Below are positions 1-8,894 of a stretch of DNA of 64,000 bases, piece after piece. A program made the translations under genes and the position numbers. Location: contig CAZWKQ010000001.1 of NCBI GenBank assembly GCA_964634005.1, forward strand, positions 248,001-312,000, given 5' to 3'. The number at the start of each line of letters is the position of its first letter. Position 1 is the stretch's first letter. The notes under the pieces were generated by a model. That model was not told where the DNA came from. It worked only from the letters and a program-made list of their open reading frames with translations, and did not search any database. This DNA is from CAZWKQ01 sp964634005 (GTDB lineage: Bacteria > Bacteroidota > Bacteroidia > Bacteroidales > JACABE01).

Positions 1-387
1 AGATATAATGCCCTGTTCTTCTTGAGTATAAATTTTAAAATTTCTTGGTGTCATAGGTCTGGGACCAACTATCGACATATCTCCTATCAAAATATTGATA
101 AGTTGCGGAATTTCATTAATCTTTGTTTTTCTTAAAAATCCGCCTATTGGTAATACTCTGGGATCGTTTTTCAATGTTACATCCCCTGTTCCCATATTAG
201 GACTATTTTTAAGCATAGTTGCAAATTTTATCAATCCAAATTCTTTACCATCTTTACCTATCCTTATTTGACGATAAAATACATAATGCTCACCTGTTAA
301 CAATAAAATAATAACTATTGGTAACATAAATGGGAAAAGCACAATAATAGCCAATAAACTGAATATAATGTCGAAAATTCTTATCAT
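1..387 (-). CDS. Undecaprenyl-phosphate sugar-1-phosphate transferase (initiating glycosyltransferase), 3' end beyond the window
   Basis: Partial gene; 129 codons are visible from an ATG at 387 and the reading frame stays open to base 1. An N-terminal hydrophobic segment (about residues 4-30) precedes the family blocks FYRQIRIGKDGKEFGLIKF and DPRVLPIGGFLRKTKINEIPQ, followed by a DMSIVGPRPM block. These are the hallmarks of the PglC/WcaJ bacterial sugar transferase family, which moves a sugar-1-phosphate from a nucleotide sugar to undecaprenyl phosphate at the inner membrane. The usual Asp-Glu catalytic pair reads Asn-Glu here. It is the last visible gene of the polysaccharide operon and would start the repeat unit. 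Confidence 0.93.
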   Translation of the reverse strand, partial: MIRIFDIIFSLLAIIVLFPFMLPIVIILLLTGEHYVFYRQIRIGKDGKEFGLIKFATMLKNSPNMGTGDVTLKNDPRVLPIGGFLRKTKINEIPQLINILIGDMSIVGPRPMTPRNFKIYTQEEQGIIS

Positions 388-399
388 AATATATTATTT

Positions 400-1620
400 T
401 TACATTTTTTGATCTAAACTCTTTCCTTTTTCTATATGTTGAAAATTAGGCAGATATTCTTTTAAAATTTCTACAATCTCATTTTTGGATATTTCAGGTC
501 TATCAAAAAGTGTTTTTAAACTATTAAATATATTATCTATTTCCTGAATTGACCTTTTCTTTGAATTTTTAATAACACCAAGATTAATAAATTTATCAGT
601 ATCTAATATTTCATCTGCAGTATAAAATTCTTCATAAGCTTTCTCCCCTGATGTATCAGAACCGAAAAAATAAACAGGGTATGTTACTGATTTTTCATTA
701 ATCAACAATGCTTTCTCGCATGCTTCTTTTTCTGTATCACAAATATCGGCTTTTAGATTCAATACGGACAGTAAATCTTTAGCAATTTTATCGAAAGATA
801 TCATATCTTTTTCCTCATCTAATTTCGGATAAAAAATATCTCCGGATTCACCTAATATCGAAGCAATCAGACAAAGTTCGCCCGATTCTTGAGGTGATAC
901 AAAAAAGCGTTTAATACCCAATGGACAAGACCATGGTTGTTTTTTATTTAATCTTTCAAGGAAACCCAATGGAAGACTCCCATTAGAAAAAGCAACATTC
1001 GCAAATCTTGCAGTTTTTATTGGTATTTTCGAGGAATAAGCCATTATCAACTCTTCCATGAGTTTTTTACTTGCTCCCATAATATTCACTGGATTAGCAG
1101 CCTTATCAGTAGAAACGCAGAAAAAATGCTCAGGAGGAAATTCGAGAAGTAAATCAAGTAATTTTCTGGCTCTAAGCACATTGTTTTCAATCATTGCTTC
1201 AATTGAAAATACATCTTTTTCACTTCTTACATGTTTATGTGCAGCAAAATTTGCTACTATATCAAAAGGAGCATAATGTCTGAATAGTTTATCGAAAACT
1301 TTGTCCCCAAAATCTACCGGATAAGTAATAAAATCATCAGGAATATTATATCCTACAGAACTTCTTAAATCTCTGACAAGTTCTGTTAATCCGTTTTCAT
1401 TAATATCTACAACAACAAGCTGTGATATTTTAAACCTCAATATAGCTTTAATGTAAGAGGAGCCTATTGTCCCTGCACCTCCTATAACCAATACTTTTTT
1501 ACCATCAATTTTTGATGATAACTCTTTGTTATATTTGATTAAATCAGCTTTGAGCAAGCTTTCTTCCCTTTTTGTTACATATCTTTTAATAAATTTATCT
1601 AAATCAAAATGTAATTGCAT
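400..1620 (-). CDS. CapD/FlaA1-type polysaccharide biosynthesis NAD-dependent dehydratase/epimerase
   Basis: 406 residues. A Rossmann NAD site GGAGTIGS lies at 47-54. The family block TDKAANPVNIMGASKK (171-186) carries the Met-x-x-x-Lys (MGASK) version of the SDR active site, typical of the CapD/FlaA1/WbpM extended SDRs that act on UDP-GlcNAc (4,6-dehydratase or 5-epimerase). The long N-terminal transmembrane part of WbpM is absent, so this is a soluble cytoplasmic form. About 46 extra N-terminal residues and a C-terminal helical tail of about 60 residues follow the short-form pattern. It sits between the initiating transferase and another epimerase, consistent with supplying the first sugar. 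Exact substrate is inferred. Confidence 0.85.
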   Translation of the reverse strand: MQLHFDLDKFIKRYVTKREESLLKADLIKYNKELSSKIDGKKVLVIGGAGTIGSSYIKAILRFKISQLVVVDINENGLTELVRDLRSSVGYNIPDDFITYPVDFGDKVFDKLFRHYAPFDIVANFAAHKHVRSEKDVFSIEAMIENNVLRARKLLDLLLEFPPEHFFCVSTDKAANPVNIMGASKKLMEELIMAYSSKIPIKTARFANVAFSNGSLPLGFLERLNKKQPWSCPLGIKRFFVSPQESGELCLIASILGESGDIFYPKLDEEKDMISFDKIAKDLLSVLNLKADICDTEKEACEKALLINEKSVTYPVYFFGSDTSGEKAYEEFYTADEILDTDKFINLGVIKNSKKRSIQEIDNIFNSLKTLFDRPEISKNEIVEILKEYLPNFQHIEKGKSLDQKM

Positions 1621-1626
1621 AATAAA

Positions 1627-2574
1627 TTAATTTTTAAATGATTTTAATGTTATTGACAGTCCATCAATTGTGCTTAAAGGCATTTTCTTTATTTCTAAAG
1701 CATCTTTTATCTTACTGTTTGATACTACATAAGACTCTGTTAACTTCTTTAATCTTTCGCTATTAAAAGGTAAATGTAATATATCGCCTATATTTACAAT
1801 TATTTTAATAAGTTTTGGATTTATATATAGTATTTTTTCTTTTTTATTCATCGAATTTGCTATCAGAATAATAAGATCTTTTGTAGATATTGCATCATCA
1901 TCAGCCATTTGATAAACTCCTGATTCAACATCTTTTATAATAATCTGTTCAATAACATAACTTAAATTTCCAATTGAAGTAAAAGATCTGGAATTATTAA
2001 ATGCCCCCAATGGGTAAGGAATTCCATTTTGAACCAATTTATAAAGCAGATTTAAATTTCCTTTGTTACCGGGACCATGTATCATACATGGTCTGATAAT
2101 ATAAACTTTCTTTTCATTATCAAGCTTTTGTGATAATATGTAATTTTCAGCTTTCAATTTTGACTTCCCATAAGGCGTTTTAGGATTCGGAATAAAATCT
2201 TCTGTTAAAATTAATCCATCTACGCTATCCGCAACAGCCTTAACCGAGCTGAAATAAATAAATTTTTTAGAATTACTGTTTATAAAAAATTTAAATATTT
2301 TTTCGGTCAACCCTACATTAATTTTATCATATTCATCCTCTTTGCCATCTTTTGTATCATGAGCTTTTCCGGCCAAATGAATTATAGTATCAATACTCTC
2401 ACATTCAATTTCTTTCAATTGTTCCCAATTGTAAAAAACATCATACGAGTGAACCTCAGGCGATTTAATATCAAGTGCTATCAGCTTATAAAAAGACTTG
2501 TCTCTAAGATATTGAGAAATATTATTGCCAACAAACCCGAATGCCCCTGTTATCAAAATTGTTTTTGTTTTCAT
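1627..2574 (-). CDS. NAD-dependent epimerase/dehydratase (extended SDR)
   Basis: 315 residues with the glycine-rich NAD motif GAFGFVG at 10-16 and a catalytic YGKSK (Tyr135, Lys139). FSSVKAV at about 108-114 provides the SDR serine. It resembles the GalE-like 4-reductase/epimerases that act on UDP-4-keto-6-deoxy-HexNAc or UDP-HexNAc in O-antigen clusters next to a PglC/WcaJ transferase. The gene overlaps the upstream deacetylase gene by 4 bases (ATGA-type coupling), so the two are probably co-translated. Substrate cannot be read from sequence alone. Confidence 0.85.
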   Translation of the reverse strand: MKTKTILITGAFGFVGNNISQYLRDKSFYKLIALDIKSPEVHSYDVFYNWEQLKEIECESIDTIIHLAGKAHDTKDGKEDEYDKINVGLTEKIFKFFINSNSKKFIYFSSVKAVADSVDGLILTEDFIPNPKTPYGKSKLKAENYILSQKLDNEKKVYIIRPCMIHGPGNKGNLNLLYKLVQNGIPYPLGAFNNSRSFTSIGNLSYVIEQIIIKDVESGVYQMADDDAISTKDLIILIANSMNKKEKILYINPKLIKIIVNIGDILHLPFNSERLKKLTESYVVSNSKIKDALEIKKMPLSTIDGLSITLKSFKN

Positions 2575-3413
2575 AGTCGAATTGTTTTAGCTTTTTCCCA
2601 ATCAATTTTTGAGGCAGCTTCTCCTACACTAACAAAATTAAAATCCTCAAGTAATTTTAAAAATTTCGGGAAAGAACTCTTTAATCCAACATAAGATTTA
2701 AATTTTCGCATAAGAGGTAATTGATTAAGCATCGGTTGACCGGCATCAAAATCGCGTGGATGAAAATAACTAACAATATAAGGAGATTTTTTTGCCCAAT
2801 AATTAATTAAAAAATAAGGAAATAATCTGAAAAATCCTCCGCCGGAAAAAATTAACTGTTTCCCGAGAACAGAAACAGTATTCATAGGGAATTCTCTGAT
2901 TTTAATTCCATTTACTTGAATTACTGAAGGTAATATTTCTCCATAAGATGGGAACCCACCATAATCATGACTATCTGAAGGTAATACGGAACAGTCGTAT
3001 TGAATGCCGAACTCCGATAATATTTCAAATGCCCATAATGTTCTTTCGGTTATTGAAAATGCAGGAGCTCTGTACATAATTATTTTCTCTCCTATAATAT
3101 TTTCAATAAAGGATATTGCTCTTTTCGTATCCTCTCTGAATTCTTCAGGTTTCATTCTATGAACCAGTTCATGAAAATAAGAATGACAACCTATTTCATG
3201 ACCTTGACGATGTATTTTTTTCACAACCTCAGGGTATTTTTCAGCTACCCATCCCAGAATAAAAAAAGTTGCTTTTAATTTTCTATCATCCAATGCCTCA
3301 AGAATATTATCAGTACTTTTAAATATTCTGGTTTCGTAATTATTCCAAGTGGAAGGCTCTGAAATAAAATCGCAATGAAACCAATCTTCAATATCTATTG
3401 TTAGAATATTCAT
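2571..3413 (-). CDS. Polysaccharide deacetylase (NodB fold, exosortase-cluster-like subfamily)
   Basis: 280 residues, no signal peptide. The N-terminus carries the TIDIEDWFH motif (Asp7, Asp10) typical of the deacetylase subfamily found in exopolysaccharide clusters. The metal motif HSYFH (77-81) and the RAP motif (Arg115-Pro117) complete a NodB-type active site. It would remove an N-acetyl (or O-acyl) group from a glycan precursor in the cytoplasm. It is encoded between a GNAT gene and an epimerase, so a deacetylation/re-acylation step on one sugar is plausible but is inference. Confidence 0.88.
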   Translation of the reverse strand: MNILTIDIEDWFHCDFISEPSTWNNYETRIFKSTDNILEALDDRKLKATFFILGWVAEKYPEVVKKIHRQGHEIGCHSYFHELVHRMKPEEFREDTKRAISFIENIIGEKIIMYRAPAFSITERTLWAFEILSEFGIQYDCSVLPSDSHDYGGFPSYGEILPSVIQVNGIKIREFPMNTVSVLGKQLIFSGGGFFRLFPYFLINYWAKKSPYIVSYFHPRDFDAGQPMLNQLPLMRKFKSYVGLKSSFPKFLKLLEDFNFVSVGEAASKIDWEKAKTIRL

Positions 3414-3419
3414 AATATT

Positions 3420-4478
3420 TTAAAAAACATCATAATCGCCAAAAGTTAACTTCCAATTATTTAATTCCATTAAAAAATCAGAACCTTCAAATTCATTATT
3501 TATCCTTACAATATAATGTGTTTTTTGGGGTAATAGTTTATATGGTACAACCCAAAAACCATTTCTAATTAATAATGAAAATTCATGATTAGAAGTATGT
3601 AAAACCGTTAGAAAGTCTAACTTTTTTCTTTTGCATATTCTCTTTGAATAATCTAATAATTCTCTTGCAATTTTCTTATCATTATCTTTTATAATCAAAT
3701 CCATTATCATTCCAACATTAAATCCCCATATTTTTTCTGCTTTTAAAATTATTAAACCTTCAATTTTATTGTTATTTTCATAATAAAGCACATAATATTC
3801 TCTGGTCGGTAAATCGTAATACCTCCATTTTAAATAAATATAATCTTTGTATGTTGATAATGGATAATCAAATTTTACTAAATCCCAAAATTCATTTATT
3901 TTTATTTCATCTGATTTTCTTTCAAAATCTAATAGTTTAATATTATGATTCGGTATTACATCCAGTTTTATTACTCCACCGTGTTTTTCTTCCTTACTTC
4001 TGTTAAAATAAGATTTTATTAAACGAAATATATTGAATGGTTTAATTAACAGTGGAATATCTCCTAAATGACTAAATCCTAATTTTTGAGTAAGACCAGG
4101 ATAAGATTGATGATTAGGCATTCCTATTGTAAATAATACATCTTTTTCTTTGCATTCTTTATGTGTTGCACTAACCATAAGAGGAAACAATCCATTTCTA
4201 CGAAATTTGGGTTTTGTTAATAAATTCAAAGCTATTGATCCTGATATTTTTTCCCCGGAACGATTAAAAATAACTGGAATAACAATATATTGCCCAGCTA
4301 TTTCACCGGTATTATTTTCTCGAGATGTATACAAAAAAGCTTTTCCCGCAGGATTTTGTAAATATTGCCATTCGAGATATTCTTTTTTATTGACATCCCT
4401 GTCTTTATAATATGAATGAGCTAACTCAATTAACTCATCAATATTGGAGAAGTCGTTTTTTTCAATTATAAAATCCAT
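3420..4478 (-). CDS. GNAT-family acyltransferase
   Basis: 352 residues, longer than a single GNAT domain. The acetyl-CoA-binding motif A region is visible around LTKPKFRRNGLFPLM in the N-terminal third. A second half with WxYyxxP and a YYVLYYENN beta-strand block looks like the degenerate second GNAT repeat of the FemAB/GNAT-like proteins found in Bacteroidetes glycan clusters. The probable role is N- or O-acylation of a sugar intermediate. It lies 6 bases upstream of the deacetylase gene, and the pair may swap acyl groups (inference). Substrate unknown. Confidence 0.75.
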   Translation of the reverse strand: MDFIIEKNDFSNIDELIELAHSYYKDRDVNKKEYLEWQYLQNPAGKAFLYTSRENNTGEIAGQYIVIPVIFNRSGEKISGSIALNLLTKPKFRRNGLFPLMVSATHKECKEKDVLFTIGMPNHQSYPGLTQKLGFSHLGDIPLLIKPFNIFRLIKSYFNRSKEEKHGGVIKLDVIPNHNIKLLDFERKSDEIKINEFWDLVKFDYPLSTYKDYIYLKWRYYDLPTREYYVLYYENNNKIEGLIILKAEKIWGFNVGMIMDLIIKDNDKKIARELLDYSKRICKRKKLDFLTVLHTSNHEFSLLIRNGFWVVPYKLLPQKTHYIVRINNEFEGSDFLMELNNWKLTFGDYDVF

Positions 4479-4487
4479 TTAAAAGTG

Positions 4488-5252
4488 TTAAAAGTTACCA
4501 TTCCTATATTTTTTAACACCAATAAGTGCCAAAAATAAATGTAGAAAATATATTGATGTAATTGGATATCTTTTAATTATCTCGGGTCTTTGTAATAATC
4601 TTATTAACCAACCAAGCCTTAATTTCCACCATATTCCCGAGATTTCTTTGTTTTTACCAGCATACCAATCAAATACTGCTCCAATAGAGCATATAAGTTT
4701 TACATTCAAATATTTATAATTCTGATATGCCCATTTTTCTTGTTTTGGGCATGTCATACCAACAAATAGGACATCGGGGTTAAACTCATTAATTCGTTCT
4801 CTAAAGCTTATATTATCTTCTTCGGTAAAATATTGCTTATATGGAGGAGATAAAAAATCAACAACAATATTCGGGTATTCGGTTGCTAAACGTTCTTTTA
4901 TTTTGATTAAAGTATCATTACTTGCTCCTAAAAAGAAAACCCTACCAGATATATCGTTAATTCGTTTTATAAAATGGTAAAATACATCAGGTCCTTGATT
5001 TTTTATAATATTTTTCCCTCTTAATAAAATTGAAGAAATTGCAAAAAAAACACCATCAAGAACTAAATACTCCGTATTCTTGAGGGCTTGACGAAAAGTT
5101 TTGTCCTTGACTGATAAGCTATATGAATGAGGGCTAATTGTATTAATCATTCTGGGAGCGCCTTCTATAGGAATCTTATCCAGAATGTCATCAAAAACTT
5201 TAAACCCCATTACGTCAACATAATTTATATTTTCACATTTCTTTTGTGACAT
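4488..5252 (-). CDS. WecG/TagA/CpsF-family glycosyltransferase (GT26)
   Basis: 254 residues with the GT26 signatures: an early NTISPHSY block, LDGVFF, the SPPY/ADP loop region, MTCPKQEKWAYQ (family G-x-P-K-Q-E), GAVFDWYAGK, and a basic C-terminus GWLIRLLQRPEIIKRYP that mediates membrane association. Members add a second sugar (ManNAc, ManNAcA or Glc) to the undecaprenyl-PP-linked first sugar at the inner face of the cytoplasmic membrane. It is clustered with the initiating transferase, which supports the second step of repeat-unit assembly. Confidence 0.92.
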   Translation of the reverse strand: MSQKKCENINYVDVMGFKVFDDILDKIPIEGAPRMINTISPHSYSLSVKDKTFRQALKNTEYLVLDGVFFAISSILLRGKNIIKNQGPDVFYHFIKRINDISGRVFFLGASNDTLIKIKERLATEYPNIVVDFLSPPYKQYFTEEDNISFRERINEFNPDVLFVGMTCPKQEKWAYQNYKYLNVKLICSIGAVFDWYAGKNKEISGIWWKLRLGWLIRLLQRPEIIKRYPITSIYFLHLFLALIGVKKYRNGNF

Positions 5253-5257
5253 ATATT

Positions 5258-6082
5258 CTAAAATAATTTATTAAAATCTACTTTCTCGAAAACATTTAGT
5301 TTTCCTCCTATGGTAGCATCTTTGATTATTCTGCCATTTTCTTCAAAAGCTCTACGTGCAAGTGAGTAAGCAAACTCTTCGGACTTATAATCAGGAACAT
5401 CCCAACGTTGCCCTTTTTTATAATAATCTTTAATAAAATGGTTATCATCGTCATTATCATTTTTAACTGCTATACCCGCTTTCTGATTTGTATTAAAACT
5501 ATGGTCTTTCCCTATAATGTAAACTTCACTAAACCCCATATAAAATGCTAATTGTAGGCAAGTATACGAAACGGACATTCCACTTCCGAATGGTTCTTTA
5601 AGTACATTCCCGGAAAATTTTGGACTAAATTTACTTTTTATAAAATAGAAATTATCTTTCTTATCAAATTTATTTCTTAAATCCCATTCATAAAAACAAA
5701 TACCATCTTGATTGTTATATTCATCAGTAAACTGTAACAACTGGGATTTTTTATCTATACAAACCAAATAATTTGGCTTAAATCCGTTTACTTTTTCCAT
5801 AAGATAAATTCTGTTCATCCCAATAGTATATTCATTTTCCAACAGTTTAAAATCAATTTTATTTAAACTTGGACCATTTGCAATAACAAAACATCTTTTA
5901 CCTTTATGTATATTGTGAAATTTTTTTAATCTTTCTTTATTCTCAAGAGTAAATTTAAATGGAAGCATCCATGCAAGTTTATGAGGAATATTTAAAATTC
6001 TTCTAATAATAGCTCTTAAAACGCGTGAAATTGTAATTTCACTTTTATCCATTTTTTTTATTCTTTCAATTATAGCAATCAT
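5258..6082 (-). CDS. DUF115/MptE-like protein, possible glycan-modifying transferase
   Basis: 274 residues. A nucleotide-binding-like motif ANGPSLNKIDF starts near residue 68 and is followed by GMNRIYL and YLVCIDKKS. A later block SGMSVSYTCLQLAFYMGF then IIGKDHSF matches the DUF115 (6-hydroxymethylpterin diphosphokinase MptE-like) fold that is frequent in flagellin- and polysaccharide-glycosylation loci. The same NGPSL motif occurs in GT42 sialyltransferases, which makes a transferase role conceivable. The first 45 residues are basic and amphipathic and could contact the membrane. The start overlaps the upstream gene by 4 bases. Function not established. Confidence 0.65.
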   Translation of the reverse strand: MIAIIERIKKMDKSEITISRVLRAIIRRILNIPHKLAWMLPFKFTLENKERLKKFHNIHKGKRCFVIANGPSLNKIDFKLLENEYTIGMNRIYLMEKVNGFKPNYLVCIDKKSQLLQFTDEYNNQDGICFYEWDLRNKFDKKDNFYFIKSKFSPKFSGNVLKEPFGSGMSVSYTCLQLAFYMGFSEVYIIGKDHSFNTNQKAGIAVKNDNDDDNHFIKDYYKKGQRWDVPDYKSEEFAYSLARRAFEENGRIIKDATIGGKLNVFEKVDFNKLF

Positions 6083-6762
6083 TTTTCCTGAGTTATTTTA
6101 CAAAATATTGTTAATGGTGATCCATTTGCCCTTTCAACCATTAAAGGCAAAAAATAAATTTCGGAAATATTACCGTTAATCTCATATAAAGACATATCTT
6201 CAATAATACAAATTGGATTACCAACGCCTTGAGGGTTTAAGAAAGCTTTGTGAGCTTTTTTACCTTCTTCTCTATATTTTAATGAAGTTAATGAAATAAA
6301 GTCGAATCCAATAATTTTAATATTCGGGAATTCGCATCTTAGCCAAAAACCTACTTCTTCTGAAATTCCAGGATTGTCATTCCAATATTTATCAATATCT
6401 CTATATTTTTCATATCCGGTTCTCAATAATAAAACTTCAGTATTATTATTTATTTTACCATATAGAAGTTCTTTTGAAATTAATACAGCATTTTCTAAAG
6501 GAATATCAATAAGTTGAGCTTTATCAGAATACCAAAAAGAAATTGGATAGTCAGTTAATGTCATTCCATCGTCAAAAAAGTGCTTTGGGACATCTATATG
6601 AGTACCTAAATGATTTGTTGAAAATATCCACTTTGAAGAATTTGCAGATGCTCCAGTTGAAATTTGTGATAAATTCTCCTCATAAAAATGATCCCTATTT
6701 CCATATGTTGGTGTTTTAATATTTATTATATGAGAAAGTATGATTAGGTTATTTTCTTTCAT
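6079..6762 (-). CDS. Cyclase-family (kynurenine-formamidase-like) metal hydrolase
   Basis: 227 residues. The central NHLGTHIDVPKHFF block is the metal-binding HxGTHxDxPxHF motif of the cyclase family (PF04199), which includes kynurenine formamidase, isatin hydrolase and some antibiotic-cluster cyclases. A C-terminal NPQGVGNPICIIEDMSLYEI strand follows. The family cleaves amides or lactam/lactone rings. In this cluster it could open or trim an acylamido group or lactone on a sugar intermediate, but no substrate can be read from the sequence. It sits in a tight run with two YhcH-like genes (2 bases to the next). Confidence 0.82.
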   Translation of the reverse strand: MKENNLIILSHIINIKTPTYGNRDHFYEENLSQISTGASANSSKWIFSTNHLGTHIDVPKHFFDDGMTLTDYPISFWYSDKAQLIDIPLENAVLISKELLYGKINNNTEVLLLRTGYEKYRDIDKYWNDNPGISEEVGFWLRCEFPNIKIIGFDFISLTSLKYREEGKKAHKAFLNPQGVGNPICIIEDMSLYEINGNISEIYFLPLMVERANGSPLTIFCKITQEK

Positions 6763-6764
6763 TT

Positions 6765-7220
6765 TTAAGAAATAGATACTTTAACGGTAATTTTTTTTAT
6801 TAGCTGGGGTTTTTCTATATAATGTTGAGGACTATGTCCATCATTAGGAAACATTATAGCAAAGATTCCATTTCCAATAATTACTTCTGTACCTTGTGGA
6901 GATGGATTTTTAAAGAATGTTCTGTCTTTAATGTCATCATAAGGAATATTTACTTCCATATTATCAATGGGAGACCACTTAACTTTTTCAATGCCAACTA
7001 TCGGATATTGAATATCAACTACATGCTTATGTGCTTCATAACCTCTTTCAAAGTTTTCTTTCGTTTCATATTCACTAACAATAGCAATTGTATTTTGGTT
7101 AATCTTATAATTTCCTAATTCAATATCAGGAGTTGCATTTAAGATAAATTCTAACCCTTCATATAAATCCTGTGATATTCCTTTATAAATTTCTATATTT
7201 TTTAAATTATCTAGAATCAT
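6765..7220 (-). CDS. YhcH/YjgK/YiaL-family protein (sialic-acid-anomerase-like cupin), copy A
   Basis: 151 residues. The family signature HKHVVDIQYPIVGIEKVKW (metal-binding His and Glu with DIQ) and the C-terminal FAIMFPNDGHSPQ strand are present, at the usual family length. YhcH-type proteins are metal-dependent cupin-like enzymes; one Escherichia coli member (NanQ) speeds anomerisation of sialic acids. It lies next to a second copy and a NeuA-like cytidylyltransferase, suggesting handling of the anomeric form of a ketose sugar before CMP activation (inference). Confidence 0.88.
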   Translation of the reverse strand: MILDNLKNIEIYKGISQDLYEGLEFILNATPDIELGNYKINQNTIAIVSEYETKENFERGYEAHKHVVDIQYPIVGIEKVKWSPIDNMEVNIPYDDIKDRTFFKNPSPQGTEVIIGNGIFAIMFPNDGHSPQHYIEKPQLIKKITVKVSIS

Positions 7221-7243
7221 AAATTATTATAATTAATAATGAA

Positions 7244-7708
7244 TCAATTTATTTGATTTTTAACTTTAAAAACTATTTTTTTAATTATTTCATTTGATTG
7301 ATTATAGCAACATCCCGGTTTATGAGGATCTCCAGTAAGAAAGATTGCAAAATCATTCTCAGATACTACAAAACTTGATATATTTTTTTCTGCTTTATAA
7401 AAAATAAAATCTCCTTCAAGACGAAATTCATCTGTTACAATTAGATGTTTTGGGTTAACAGTTTGCATAATCTCAGTTCCCTTAACAACAATTTGAATGT
7501 CGGTATAATACGCATGTGTTTCAAAGTAATTTTCAGAAGCATCTTTTGGTAAATATTTTAGAACTTTAACAATTAAATCATCTCCTAAAAGAGAAATTTC
7601 TCCTTCAGGCAGATTTATTAAGTCATGATTATTTATGAACTCCAAAATTTTATCTAAATATGGAATAATTGTATATTTTTTTAAATTATTTAAGGTATCT
7701 AAAATCAT
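7244..7708 (-). CDS. YhcH/YjgK/YiaL-family protein, copy B
   Basis: 154 residues and clearly paralogous to the next gene downstream: both start MILD-L-N followed by a shared N-terminal layout. The metal motif reads ETHAYYTDIQIVVKGTEIM and the C-terminal strand is FAIFLTGDPHKPG, so the usual FP before the second His region is altered. The divergence between the two copies is large enough that they are probably not functionally identical. The start overlaps the end of the cytidylyltransferase-cupin gene by 4 bases, which links its translation to the activating enzyme. Confidence 0.86.
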   Translation of the reverse strand: MILDTLNNLKKYTIIPYLDKILEFINNHDLINLPEGEISLLGDDLIVKVLKYLPKDASENYFETHAYYTDIQIVVKGTEIMQTVNPKHLIVTDEFRLEGDFIFYKAEKNISSFVVSENDFAIFLTGDPHKPGCCYNQSNEIIKKIVFKVKNQIN

Positions 7709-8850
7709 TTTTCACCTCCTTCTTCTTCAATATCATAAATGTGAGGAACATCTCCGCGACTTACAGCAATTCTTATTGCTGGTTCATTTCCTGCAGCAGT
7801 AATTTTATGCTTTTTCCCTTTTTCTATAAATACTATGTCCCCTTGTTTTATTAAAAACTCTTCTCCTTCTATTTCCCATTTCCATTGACCTTTAATAATA
7901 TACCACCATTCATTCCAATTAGGATGATAATGTAAACGATTCCCTTCACCTGGTAATTGAGAAATAATTGTTGCACTGTTATTTTCCGTGTTAACTACCC
8001 TATAGCTCCACGATATTGAGTTATCGTGGCTTTTAATAATTTCATCTACATTAGTTATTGGTAAATTTTCGTGAATAAAATCATTATTTATAACCCCATC
8101 TTTTTTAAGAATATCGGGAACAAAAACTTCAACTCTTTGTTTTCTGGCTTCAACAAAATCTTCTGTTTTATTTTTTTTATTTTCCAGAAACTTAGCAACA
8201 ACTTCAGCTAACTCAAAATCTTCCTCATTATCAATATCAATAGTCGAATATCCTTTCAATTGAAAATAGCTAACCTTACCATCTCCTCCATGATATCCAC
8301 TGTTATATTTTCTCATATTGGAAATAAAACTATCATATCTCCATCCCATTATTCCACAGGCATAAGCGTAAACCGGTTTTAAACTTTGAGATGGTAAAGT
8401 TTGACCTTTTTGGTCAAAATTAATAGGTTTTCCATCAAAAACACATTCAATTTGATCAGCTTTGACAGAAATTAACGTATCAAGATTTTCATTGATCATT
8501 TTATTAACAAAACTATTAATTTCATCCACACTTAAAAATGGGGATGTAGATAACAATTGAATTAAAATATCTCCCTTAACATTTTGCATAAAATCTAAAA
8601 CGAAATCATCATTTGTAGCTTCATTAGAGGAAAGGTGCTGAGGTCGTTTATAAAATTTAACATTATAATTTTCAGCAATTTCCTTAAAATAGTCCGATTC
8701 TGAGTTTACATATATTTCATCAAAAATATTTGATTCTACTGCTTTTTTTATTATGTGCCCAATCAAAGGTATTCCATTAAGAGGTCTGATATTTTTTTGT
8801 TTGACTCTTTGGCTGCCCATACGGGCAGGTATCATTGCAATTATCTTCAT
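7705..8850 (-). CDS. NeuA-like cytidylyltransferase fused to a C-terminal cupin
   Basis: 381 residues. Residues 1-230 are a CMP-sugar (acylneuraminate) cytidylyltransferase: IPARMGSQRVKQKN near the N-terminus is the CTP-binding motif, followed by a QLLSTSPFLS substrate block. After a linker (about 231-270), residues of about 285-375 form a cupin barrel: HYHPNWNEWWYIIKGQWKWEIEGE-type motif 1 and GDIVFIEKGKKHKI motif 2, with a conserved cluster of histidines and acids for metal. CMP-sugar synthetases are usually 220-240 residues or carry an SGNH or phosphatase domain; a cupin fusion is unusual. The cupin might isomerise or epimerise the sugar that is activated (inference). Confidence 0.88.
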   Translation of the reverse strand: MKIIAMIPARMGSQRVKQKNIRPLNGIPLIGHIIKKAVESNIFDEIYVNSESDYFKEIAENYNVKFYKRPQHLSSNEATNDDFVLDFMQNVKGDILIQLLSTSPFLSVDEINSFVNKMINENLDTLISVKADQIECVFDGKPINFDQKGQTLPSQSLKPVYAYACGIMGWRYDSFISNMRKYNSGYHGGDGKVSYFQLKGYSTIDIDNEEDFELAEVVAKFLENKKNKTEDFVEARKQRVEVFVPDILKKDGVINNDFIHENLPITNVDEIIKSHDNSISWSYRVVNTENNSATIISQLPGEGNRLHYHPNWNEWWYIIKGQWKWEIEGEEFLIKQGDIVFIEKGKKHKITAAGNEPAIRIAVSRGDVPHIYDIEEEGGEK

Positions 8851-8894
8851 AAGATTTATAAAATTTATTAATTTTAATTTGTTATTAAATTGTT

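Noticed and set aside
1058..1276. Plus-strand frames antisense to the polysaccharide genes
   Set aside because: Low-complexity shadows of strong minus-strand genes; no independent support.
5258..6082. First thought: a GT42 sialyltransferase
   Set aside because: The NGPSL motif is shared, but the later SYTCLQLAFYMGF and IIGKDHSF blocks fit DUF115/MptE better; kept only as a possibility.
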